DNA from: Myxococcales bacterium
GTDB taxonomy: Bacteria > Myxococcota_A > Bradymonadia > UBA7976 > UBA1532
Assembly: GCA_020633555.1 (NCBI GenBank)
Contig: JACKDL010000068.1
Location: 1-5,315 of the forward strand
DNA length: 5,315 nucleotides
Direction of reading: 5' to 3'
Position 1 is the first letter of the stretch. Each line of letters starts with the position of its first letter. Shown in pieces: positions 1-5,315 of the stretch. Both the position numbers and the translations under genes were made by a program. The notes below the pieces were generated by a model that was not told the origin of the DNA, ran no database searches, and worked only from the letters and a program-made list of their open reading frames with translations.

Positions 1-46
1 GCCCATCCAGCTCCCGGTGGCGCTGCAGGTCATCGCGGCGCCCTGA
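1..46 (+). CDS. C-terminal end of an unidentified protein (5' end outside window)
   Basis: Reading from base 2, fourteen codons run into a TGA at 44-46 and encode PIQLPVALQVIAAP. All fourteen codons end in G or C, which is the signature of real coding frames in this DNA; the neighbouring plus frame has several A/T third positions. The end lies 21 bases from the stop of the convergent PEGA-protein gene, a normal spacing for two genes meeting tail to tail. Nothing in so short a hydrophobic tail identifies a family, so no function is proposed. The main uncertainty is length: fourteen codons could look coding by chance. Confidence 0.5.
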   Translation, partial: PIQLPVALQVIAAP

Positions 47-67
47 CCTGCGCCGGGCGCGCTGGCC

Positions 68-1186
68 TCAGCGGCGGCCGTCGAGCCACGCCGCCGAGGC
101 GACCGGCGCCCCCGATGCCGGGCCCGGGGCCGTGAACTGCACCGCCAGGTCGGCCACCGCCAGCGCGGCCCTCAGCGCGTCGCGGGCGGTGGCCGCGTCG
201 GCCGCGCCGTCCAGCGCCACCAGCACGCCGTCGTGCACGGTCACCGTCAGCGTCTCGAGCCGGGCGACGATCTGGTCGCCGTTGCGGGCCTCGACGGGGC
301 TGTCGCCGTCGGTGCGCCGGGCCAGGCTGAGCAGGTCGGTGGTGCGGGCCTGCACCTCGATGGCGCCCACGGCGCCCTGCACCTCGACGTCCACCTGCTG
401 CTCCACCACGGCGGCCTCGACCATGTCGTCGCCCCAGCTCCGCGAGACGGCGTGCACCGTGGCGCCGGTCGTGCCCGCCACGCGCCAGCGCAGCAGGTTC
501 ACCAGCGCCGCCAGCTCGGCGGCCGCGGGGCTGGCCTCGCCGAGCACGTCGGCGGCGCCCAGGGCGGTGGGCGCGCCCCCGCCCGTCAGGGTGATCCGCG
601 CCACGTGCTGGCCGGCCTGCCGCGCCTCGCCGGCCACGGCGACAAGGGCGGTGAGGCGGCTGGTCTGCTGGGTGGTGAGGCGCCGGCCCACACCGGCCAC
701 CTCGTCGTAGGTGTGGCCCAGGGCCGCGATGAGCACCTGCCGGTCGCGGGCGGCCTCGGCCAGCGCCCGGGTGCGGGCCAGGGTCTCGGCCAACGGCGCG
801 CTGAAGTGCGCGCTGGCGCCCACGCCGCCGGGGCGGGTGGCGAACCGGTCGGGCAGGCGCTGAGGCGGCGGCGGCATGGGGGGCTTCAGGATGGGCTGCC
901 AGGTCACCGCCTGCCCGGGCTGCAGTCGCGCCACCCGCTCGGCGGGGTACAGGCCCGGGGCGAAGACCACCAGCGGGATCTCGCCGGCGGGCAGCGGGGT
1001 GGTCAGCGGGGTCTCCCCCAGGCGGGTGAGCCCGGCGAACACCGTGCCGTGCCAGGTGCGAGGGGCCACGTGCAGCTCGGCGGGCAGGTCGGTGGACACT
1101 CCGGGGGAAGGCTCGGGGGGCTCGGTGGCCTGGGCGGGGCCGCCGGGCAACATCAAGAGACACAGGAGCGGGGTGGGCCAGCGCAT
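68..1186 (-). CDS. Exported protein with PEGA-like domain, function unknown
   Basis: The 372-residue product starts with a signal peptide: Arg2, a hydrophobic stretch LLCLLML, then an AQA cleavage site ending at residue 20. Cys9 lies inside the hydrophobic core and is not a convincing lipobox. Residues about 38-100 look like a PEGA domain: TVFAGLTRLGETPLTTPLPA has the G-x-TPL-x-x-LPAGE pattern, followed by short strands. A proline-rich linker (about 101-113) follows. Residues 130-240 are mostly Ala-rich helix. Near the C-terminus, VTVHDGVLVALDGAADAATA (about 315-334) followed by a helix and DLAVQF weakly recalls a BON domain. PEGA domains are beta-rich modules common on bacterial surface and periplasmic proteins, so a periplasmic or envelope role is inferred. 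The ATG at 1186 was chosen because the signal peptide begins there; the open frame upstream runs through the acetyltransferase gene in another frame. A GGGGG run 7 bases before the start is only a weak ribosome site. It is the last gene of the three-gene operon, 32 bases after its neighbour. Confidence 0.75.
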   Translation of the reverse strand: MRWPTPLLCLLMLPGGPAQATEPPEPSPGVSTDLPAELHVAPRTWHGTVFAGLTRLGETPLTTPLPAGEIPLVVFAPGLYPAERVARLQPGQAVTWQPILKPPMPPPPQRLPDRFATRPGGVGASAHFSAPLAETLARTRALAEAARDRQVLIAALGHTYDEVAGVGRRLTTQQTSRLTALVAVAGEARQAGQHVARITLTGGGAPTALGAADVLGEASPAAAELAALVNLLRWRVAGTTGATVHAVSRSWGDDMVEAAVVEQQVDVEVQGAVGAIEVQARTTDLLSLARRTDGDSPVEARNGDQIVARLETLTVTVHDGVLVALDGAADAATARDALRAALAVADLAVQFTAPGPASGAPVASAAWLDGRR

Positions 1187-1218
1187 GGTGGCCCCCGACG
1201 GCGCGGCCCCCCGGGCCT

Positions 1219-1647
1219 TCACGGGCGGTGGATCTCCATGACCAGGTGGGGGCCGATGTTCGGCAGCTCGAAGACGTCGCCCACCTGGACCAGCCCGGCC
1301 CTCAGGTAGAAGCCGGCCGCCGTGGTGCGGGCGTTGCACCACACCCGGGCCCCGCCGCTCGCCCAGGCGTGGGCCAAGAGCGCGTCCAGCACCCGCCGCC
1401 CGGCCCCTTGGCCCTGCCAGGCGGGATCGGTGGCCATGCCGCGCACCCGCCAGGCGGCGTCGGGGGCCTCGGCGTCGGGGAAGACGCTGCCCACGGCCAC
1501 CAGCGCGTTGTTTACGAAGACGCCGGCGTGCAGCGCCTGCGGGTCGTCGTCGCCGGGCATGCCCACGTCCTCGGGGCGCTGGTGCGGGCGCAGCACCCGC
1601 TGGCGCAGCGGGCGGGTGGCGGCGGCGGTGATCGGCTGGAGCTTCAT
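1219..1647 (-). CDS. GNAT family N-acetyltransferase
   Basis: This 142-residue protein is a complete small GNAT enzyme, which transfers an acetyl group from acetyl-CoA to an amine. The acetyl-CoA pyrophosphate loop (motif A) is visible as RGMATDPAWQGQGAGRRVLD at residues 69-88, with the Q/R-x-x-G-x-G/A core at QGQGAG. Motif B is the AGFYLRAGL stretch at 111-119, followed by VGDVFELPNIGPHLVMEI. The N-terminal part, with LRPHQRPED and MPGDDDPQALHAGVF, matches the ElaA-like group of small cytosolic GNATs in arrangement. The acceptor substrate cannot be read from sequence. The ATG overlaps the stop of the upstream PAP2 gene by four bases (ATGA), so translation is probably coupled. GAGGG lies four bases before the start, inside the upstream gene, and is a short-spaced but reasonable ribosome site. 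No signal peptide or membrane segment is present. Confidence 0.88.
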   Translation of the reverse strand: MKLQPITAAATRPLRQRVLRPHQRPEDVGMPGDDDPQALHAGVFVNNALVAVGSVFPDAEAPDAAWRVRGMATDPAWQGQGAGRRVLDALLAHAWASGGARVWCNARTTAAGFYLRAGLVQVGDVFELPNIGPHLVMEIHRP

Positions 1648-1656
1648 GGGGCCCTC
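1644..1656 (-). promoter_or_regulatory. ATGA stop/start overlap with internal ribosome site
   Basis: The PAP2 stop codon TGA (1644-1646) shares bases with the acetyltransferase ATG (1645-1647), and a GAGGG ribosome-binding match sits at 1652-1656 within the last PAP2 codons. This arrangement usually means ribosomes finishing the first gene restart on the second, keeping the two proteins in step. It also fixes the acetyltransferase start. Confidence 0.6.
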
Positions 1657-2312
1657 GCGGCGAAGGTGGTGGCCACCGGCCAGCGCCGGTCCACCAGGGT
1701 GAAGACGGTGAAGGTGATCGCCCAGGCCCCCACCACGTCGATGGTGTAGTGCAGCCGGCTGAGGAACACCACCGCCACCACCCCCACATGCCCCAACAGC
1801 GCCGCGTGCCCCAGCGCTCCCCTGCCCCGGCAGTAGAGCCACAGCAGGAAGGTGGTGGCCGTGTGCCCCGAGAAGAACAGGTCCTTGGTCAGGTGCACAT
1901 GGGCCGCGTCGCCGACGAGCGCGCTGACGGGGTTGATGACGTCGAGCCAGGCCGCCCACAGCGTGGCGCCGTCCAGGCCGGCGTTCAGATCCGGCCCCAG
2001 GGTGGGCCCCAGCCCCGTCAGCGGCACCGTGATCCCGCGCACCAGGCTCATCAGGCCGCCCACGTACAGGAAGTGCACGAAGGCCGCCCGGTCGCGCCGC
2101 CACAGCCACAGAGCCGGCGGGAAGTACAGCGCGATCCACAGGTGGTAGTTGTGGCGGGCCACCCACTGCACGTAAGGCAGGGCGTCCAGCACCCGGTCGG
2201 GCAGGGCCGGCGCGGGCCGGGCCTCGTTGGCCAGGCACAGGCCCAACATCAGGCCGTGCGCCCCATACCGCCAGAGCAGCGCGACGCCGATGTGGTCGAG
2301 AATTCGGCCCAT
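1644..2312 (-). CDS. PAP2 / sphingomyelin-synthase-like (PAP2_C) membrane enzyme
   Basis: The 222-residue protein has about six hydrophobic segments and the active-site layout of the sphingomyelin synthase-like branch of the PAP2 superfamily. Visible motifs are PALPD (35-39), comparable to the D1 motif; SLVRGITVPLTGLG (about 89-102), comparable to D2; KDLFFSGHT (143-151), D3; and HYTIDVVGAW (188-197), D4. In known enzymes the two histidines and the aspartate of D3/D4 form the catalytic triad; here they are His150, His188 and Asp192, all present. Such enzymes transfer or remove a phospho-headgroup of a lipid at the outer face of the inner membrane. Whether this one is a phosphatase, or a transferase acting on ceramide, diacylglycerol or another lipid, cannot be told. 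It appears to be first in the minus-strand operon. ATG at 2312 is preferred; in-frame ATG at 2336 and GTG at 2348 would add eight or twelve residues and intrude on the divergent gene's upstream region. No start has a good Shine-Dalgarno. Confidence 0.85.
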   Translation of the reverse strand: MGRILDHIGVALLWRYGAHGLMLGLCLANEARPAPALPDRVLDALPYVQWVARHNYHLWIALYFPPALWLWRRDRAAFVHFLYVGGLMSLVRGITVPLTGLGPTLGPDLNAGLDGATLWAAWLDVINPVSALVGDAAHVHLTKDLFFSGHTATTFLLWLYCRGRGALGHAALLGHVGVVAVVFLSRLHYTIDVVGAWAITFTVFTLVDRRWPVATTFAARAP

Positions 2313-2371
2313 GGCGCGGGAGCATACCCGACCCATTGATTTGCGCACGCGCCGGCGTCACCGTCCGCCGC
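2313..2371. promoter_or_regulatory. Divergent intergenic region, probable promoters for both directions
   Basis: These 59 bases separate the start of the minus-strand PAP2 operon from the start of the plus-strand nucleotidase-like gene, so promoters for both must lie here or within the flanking gene starts. It contains the most A/T-rich patch nearby (2334-2346, including cattgattt). On the minus strand TATGCT (2326-2321) resembles a -10 box and would place transcription initiation almost at the ATG at 2312, giving a nearly leaderless message. I see no matching -35 for it and no convincing sigma-70 pair on the plus strand. No clear operator repeat is visible. The regulatory role is inferred from position. 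Confidence 0.35.
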
Positions 2372-5206
2372 ATGGTGACCCTGCTCGCCCTCGTCACGCT
2401 GCTCAGCGGCCCGCCCCCGCCGGTGCGGATCCTGTGGTTCGGGGCCACGGGCGGGGTGTCGAACCACGTGGGGCGAAACCGCGCCCACCTGGCGCTGGCC
2501 GAACAGCTCGGGCGGGCGGTGGGGCGCCTGGCGCCCCGGGCGGACGGCCCCCACGCCTACGCCGCCGAGGGGCACCTGCTGTTCGCCGACGGGGGCCTGC
2601 CGGTCACCACCCTGCAGCGGGTGGTGCAGCACCTGGACGCCGCCGAGCGGCAGGCGGTGCACCCCGCCTGGCCGGTGCTGCTCAGCCCCTTCGAGGTGGT
2701 CTTCGAGGGGCCGCCGGGCGGCCGCGACACCCCGGCCCTGGACCTGCTGCTCGAGGCCCCCGATCGCCTGCCGGGCGCCACGCGGCAGACGGCGGCCCTG
2801 TCCCGGCTGGTGCTGGAGGGCGAGACGGTCTGGTGGTTGGCGCTGCCCGGCGCCGCGGCCGCGCTGCCCACGGATCCGGCGGCCTGGGAGGTGCGCTTCG
2901 CCTGGGAGGGCGACGTGACCGTGCGCGGCCAGCCCCGCCGCCTGTTCAACGTGGGTCGGCCGGTGCACGAAGGCGCGCGCCGGCAGGCGGCCCTGAGCGC
3001 CCAGCAGGCCCTGGCCCCCGATCGCACGCTGATCCTGGCCGCCGGCGACGACCTGGAGACCCGCAGCTTCCTCGACGCCCGGCTGCTCGATCGGCAGCGG
3101 CCGCTGAGCTGGGCGGCCTATGCGCGGCTGGGGGTGGACGGCCTGGCGGTGGGCGCCGCCGAGGCGGCCCTGGGGCTGCCCTCGCTGGCGCTGGAGCAGC
3201 AGACCCACCGGGTCCCCGTGCTGGCGGCCAACCTGCCCAGCGCCCCCGTGCCGGGGCACCGGCTGGTGAAGGTGGGCGAGGCGCAGGTGCTGCTCATCGG
3301 GCTGACGGAGCCCGAGCTGGACCGCGGCGACCGGCGCAACTTCGGCGACTCCGTGCCCACCGACCCCGTGCTGGCGGTGCGCAAGGCGCGCGTCACCGCC
3401 GAGCACGAGCTGGGCCACCCGCCCGATCTGACCGTGGCCTTCGGGCACCTGAGCCCCGCCACCCGCCGCGCCCTCACCGAGGCCGGCGCCGGCATCGATC
3501 TGCTGCTGGCCGACTTCGACGACCACGGCCTGGTGCCCGCGCGACAGGTGGCCCAGCTCACCGACGAGGGTCAGGTCTTCCTGGCCCGGGATCGGCGGCC
3601 CATCCCGGTGGTGCCTGCGGGCCGCACCCGGCTGGGCCTGGCCGAGGTCCACTTCGCCCGCACCCCGCGCGGGCACCTGCAGGTCAACGCCGTGGAGAGC
3701 CAGGCGTTGCCCGTGCCCGGCGACGGCCCGGCGGACGCGGTGACCCTGCGGGCGCTCACCGAGGTGCGCCAGGCCGCCTACGCCGAGGGCGCCCAGCGCC
3801 TGCTGCCCGATCTGGGGCGCCTCATCGACGCCGATCCGGGCCTGCGGGCCCGCTTCGAGGCCGATCCCCTGGTGAGCCGCACCCTGCGCACCGCCCAGGT
3901 GCCCGGCCGGCTGACGGCCACCCTGTGGCGCACGCTGGTGGCCAACACCCTGCGCGCGCACACGGGCGCCGAGATCGCCGTGTTGCCGGCCCTGCCCTTC
4001 CCCTGGGCGCTCACGGGGCCCGTGAGCCGGCTGCAGGCCGCCGCCAACCTGGACACGCCGGCCGAGCTGGTGGTGGTGCGGCTGTCGGCGGCCCAGCTCG
4101 GCGCGCTGGCCTTGAAGCCGGGGCTGGGCGAGCTGGTGCTGACGGGGCTGGACGTCACCGATCCGCTGGCGCCCAAGGTGCGCGGCCGGGCGCTCGACCC
4201 CCGGGAGTTCTACACGGTGCTGACCACCGACGGCCTGCGCGCCGACGGGGATCTGGCAGGCCCGCTGGGGGGCGAGGTGCTGGCCCAGCCGGGGCCGCTG
4301 CGGCCATTGGCCCTGGCGCTGCTGGGGGCCGCCCAGGACGACGCCGCCACGCTGACGGCGCACATGCAGGCCGACGGCGGCCCGGCGCCCCGCTGGGTGC
4401 TGGACGTGCGCGATCTGAGCGTGGGGGCCAGCGACTACCTCAACGCCCGCCCCGACGGGGGCACCGCCGCCTACGCCGGCGTGCGCGAGACGCGGGTGAC
4501 CACCCGCGACAACCTGGCCTTCGCCGGCCGCGGCGACGTGTTCCTGAGCCGGCAGGCCGAGTCGGTGGAGTGGGTCAACCACCTGCGCGCCGAGTTCGCC
4601 GAGGCCCGCTACAGCGACGACGTGGGCGGCGCCGCCCGCGAGGAGACCGCCGACGGGATCCTCGCCGAGACCGAGCTGCGGATCAGGGCCCTGGCCCTGG
4701 GGCCCGCCCGGGACGTGGATCCGTACTTCACGGTGCAGTACGCCACCGAGTTCACACCCACCCAGCGCGAGCTGCCCGACGGCCGCCTGGTGGACAACCC
4801 CCGCAAGCGCCGCGTGGACGCCTCGCTGGGCCTGGTGTGGAAGCGCGCCTGGGTGCAGCTCCTGCGCCTGGGCGCCATCGTGGGTCAGGACTTTGCCGAG
4901 GCCGACAACGATCCGCAGGTGGGCGCCGTGGTCGCGACCCAGCTTGGCCTGGATGTGGCCGGCCTGCGCTGGCGCCTGGACGCCGAGGCCCGGTACTTCA
5001 TCCCGGGCGTCGGCATCGACACGGCCACCGAGCTGGGGGCCTGGTTGAAGGCCCGCAACAGCTTGGATTTTCCGCTGTTTCTCGGGGTGGGGGTCGGGAT
5101 CTACCTGGATCTGTTCGGCTATCGCGGCACGTCGGCCAGCACCACCGATCCGGGCATGAGCCTGGTGAGCGGGGTGGCCCTGCGGTTCGACCGGATCTTC
5201 AAGTAG
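2372..5206 (+). CDS. Degenerate UshA/5'-nucleotidase-like protein fused to a C-terminal beta-barrel-like region
   Basis: The 944-residue product begins with a short hydrophobic export signal (MVTLLALVTLLSG), followed by a first strand RILWFGATGG (19-28). Residues about 195-420 follow the UshA metallophosphoesterase fold: LILAAGDD (220-227), LGVDGLAVGAAEAALG (253-268), PVLAANL (282-288), VLLIGLTEPE (306-315), LTVAFGHLS (353-361) and IDLLLADFDDH (375-385). Residues about 517-628 resemble the 5'-nucleotidase C-terminal domain (LVANTLRAHTGAEIAVL, the LVVVRLSAAQLGAL strand-helix, then LDPREFYTVLTTDGL). Active relatives hydrolyse nucleotides in the periplasm with a two-metal centre. Here the first D-x-H is absent, the usual G-N-H-E is G-A-A-E, and G-G-H-x-H is A-D-F-D-D-H; Asp226 or Asp227, His359 and His385 may remain. 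Catalysis is therefore doubtful. Residues about 678-944 are rich in alternating strands ending RFDRIFK, like an outer-membrane barrel. ATG 2372 is preferred over an in-frame TTG at 2336, which would add twelve residues including two arginines; neither has a clear ribosome site. The gene is monocistronic by position. Confidence 0.72.
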   Translation: MVTLLALVTLLSGPPPPVRILWFGATGGVSNHVGRNRAHLALAEQLGRAVGRLAPRADGPHAYAAEGHLLFADGGLPVTTLQRVVQHLDAAERQAVHPAWPVLLSPFEVVFEGPPGGRDTPALDLLLEAPDRLPGATRQTAALSRLVLEGETVWWLALPGAAAALPTDPAAWEVRFAWEGDVTVRGQPRRLFNVGRPVHEGARRQAALSAQQALAPDRTLILAAGDDLETRSFLDARLLDRQRPLSWAAYARLGVDGLAVGAAEAALGLPSLALEQQTHRVPVLAANLPSAPVPGHRLVKVGEAQVLLIGLTEPELDRGDRRNFGDSVPTDPVLAVRKARVTAEHELGHPPDLTVAFGHLSPATRRALTEAGAGIDLLLADFDDHGLVPARQVAQLTDEGQVFLARDRRPIPVVPAGRTRLGLAEVHFARTPRGHLQVNAVESQALPVPGDGPADAVTLRALTEVRQAAYAEGAQRLLPDLGRLIDADPGLRARFEADPLVSRTLRTAQVPGRLTATLWRTLVANTLRAHTGAEIAVLPALPFPWALTGPVSRLQAAANLDTPAELVVVRLSAAQLGALALKPGLGELVLTGLDVTDPLAPKVRGRALDPREFYTVLTTDGLRADGDLAGPLGGEVLAQPGPLRPLALALLGAAQDDAATLTAHMQADGGPAPRWVLDVRDLSVGASDYLNARPDGGTAAYAGVRETRVTTRDNLAFAGRGDVFLSRQAESVEWVNHLRAEFAEARYSDDVGGAAREETADGILAETELRIRALALGPARDVDPYFTVQYATEFTPTQRELPDGRLVDNPRKRRVDASLGLVWKRAWVQLLRLGAIVGQDFAEADNDPQVGAVVATQLGLDVAGLRWRLDAEARYFIPGVGIDTATELGAWLKARNSLDFPLFLGVGVGIYLDLFGYRGTSASTTDPGMSLVSGVALRFDRIFK

Positions 5207-5208
5207 GC

Positions 5209-5246
5209 GGGCGCTCGGGCGAGCGCCCACGCGGCCCATCGGGCCG
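5209..5246. terminator. Tandem GC-rich hairpins between convergent genes, probable bidirectional terminator
   Basis: Three bases after the nucleotidase-like stop codon is a perfect inverted repeat: GGGCGCTC (5209-5216) pairs with GAGCGCCC (5221-5228) around a four-base loop. A second stem, CGGCCC (5232-5237) with GGGCCG (5241-5246), follows around the loop ATC. No T-run follows on either strand, so this is not a textbook intrinsic terminator, but T-poor hairpins are common gene ends in very GC-rich bacteria. Position between two gene ends makes a shared terminator the simplest reading. Confidence 0.5.
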
Positions 5247-5251
5247 GCCGA

Positions 5252-5315
5252 TCAGAACGGGATGGGATCGTCGTCGGGGGCGTCGCCGCCGCCGCCGGGC
5301 GCGTCACCGCCGCCG
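5252..5315 (-). CDS. ssb: Single-stranded DNA-binding protein, C-terminal tail only (5' end outside window)
   Basis: The last twenty codons before a TGA (5252-5254) encode GGGDAPGGGGDAPDDDPIPF. SSB proteins end in a flexible, Gly/Pro-rich linker followed by a conserved acidic tip, typically DDDIPF; this tail has that form with DDDPIPF and a terminal Phe. The tip binds replication and repair partners such as RecO, PriA, exonuclease I and polymerase III chi, while the DNA-binding OB fold lies beyond the window edge. The linker contains two near-copies of GGGDAP. The stop lies 45 bases from the convergent upstream gene's stop, with hairpins between. The family call rests only on this tail; another acidic-tailed protein is possible but unlikely given the exact match of the tip. 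Confidence 0.85.
   Translation of the reverse strand, partial: GGGDAPGGGGDAPDDDPIPF

Noticed and set aside
38..60. Six-base stem GCGCCC/GGGCGC around the first gene's stop codon as a terminator
   Set aside because: It has an eleven-base loop, overlaps coding sequence and has no T-run; such short GC stems arise readily by chance in this composition.
30..1163. Minus-strand open frame overlapping the PEGA gene in another frame
   Set aside because: Its product is almost wholly Arg, Ala, Gly and Pro, while the alternative frame has a signal peptide and a PEGA-like pattern.
233..1309. Long plus-strand open frame opposite the PEGA protein and acetyltransferase
   Set aside because: It spans two convincing minus-strand genes, and its product is a repetitive Gly/His/Arg-rich sequence typical of antisense frames.
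1187..1789. N-terminal extension of the PEGA gene frame by about 200 codons
   Set aside because: The added residues overlap the acetyltransferase and PAP2 genes and have no domain; a proper signal peptide starts at 1186.
2249..5239. Very long open frame (996 codons) on the minus strand opposite the nucleotidase-like gene
   Set aside because: The translation is a low-complexity mix of Gly, Gln, His, Arg and Ala without recognisable domains, and the opposite strand carries clear domains. Stops are simply rare in the antisense frame of very GC-rich genes. It also crosses into the PAP2 gene in a different frame.
2421..5260. GATC sites as a cyanobacterial HIP1-like (GCGATCGC) repeat
   Set aside because: None of the GATC sites I found has the full GCGATCGC octamer; the flanks vary with the codons.
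5285..5315. GCC trinucleotide runs as a repeat element or array
   Set aside because: They are fully explained as glycine codons of the SSB linker read on the minus strand.

Overview
The window is very GC-rich (mid-70s percent by eye), with almost every third codon position G or C, and it is densely coding. No RNA gene, CRISPR array or insertion sequence is visible. Composition, a PEGA-type secreted protein, a sphingomyelin-synthase-like PAP2 enzyme and an outer-membrane-like barrel suggest a Gram-negative, high-GC bacterium. Myxococcota or a related former deltaproteobacterial lineage is plausible, but this is inference; there is no rRNA or other taxonomic marker.

Layout: (i) 1-46, the last codons of an unidentified plus-strand gene. 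(ii) 68-2312, three minus-strand genes that look like one operon, read right to left: a six-helix PAP2 / sphingomyelin-synthase-like membrane enzyme (1644-2312), a GNAT acetyltransferase joined to it by a 4-base ATGA overlap (1219-1647), and an exported protein with a PEGA-like domain (68-1186). (iii) 2313-2371, a 59-base divergent spacer. (iv) 2372-5206, a 944-residue exported plus-strand protein. It resembles a UshA/5'-nucleotidase-type metallophosphoesterase plus 5'-nucleotidase C-terminal domain, but most metal-binding motifs are missing, and it ends in a region that looks like a membrane beta-barrel. (v) 5207-5251, a convergent spacer with two back-to-back GC-rich hairpins. (vi) 5252-5315, the extreme C-terminus of a minus-strand single-stranded DNA-binding protein, recognised by its acidic DDDPIPF tip.

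How the genes work together can only be inferred. Both sides of the divergent spacer encode envelope proteins from phosphate-chemistry families (PAP2 and 5'-nucleotidase-like), and the PEGA protein is also exported. Shared control and a common envelope or phospholipid role are possible but unproven. The ssb end is probably an unrelated housekeeping neighbour. The most unusual items are the apparently catalytically degenerate nucleotidase-barrel fusion and its skewed use of the Asp codon GAT before C, which creates many GATC sites that the neighbouring operon lacks.
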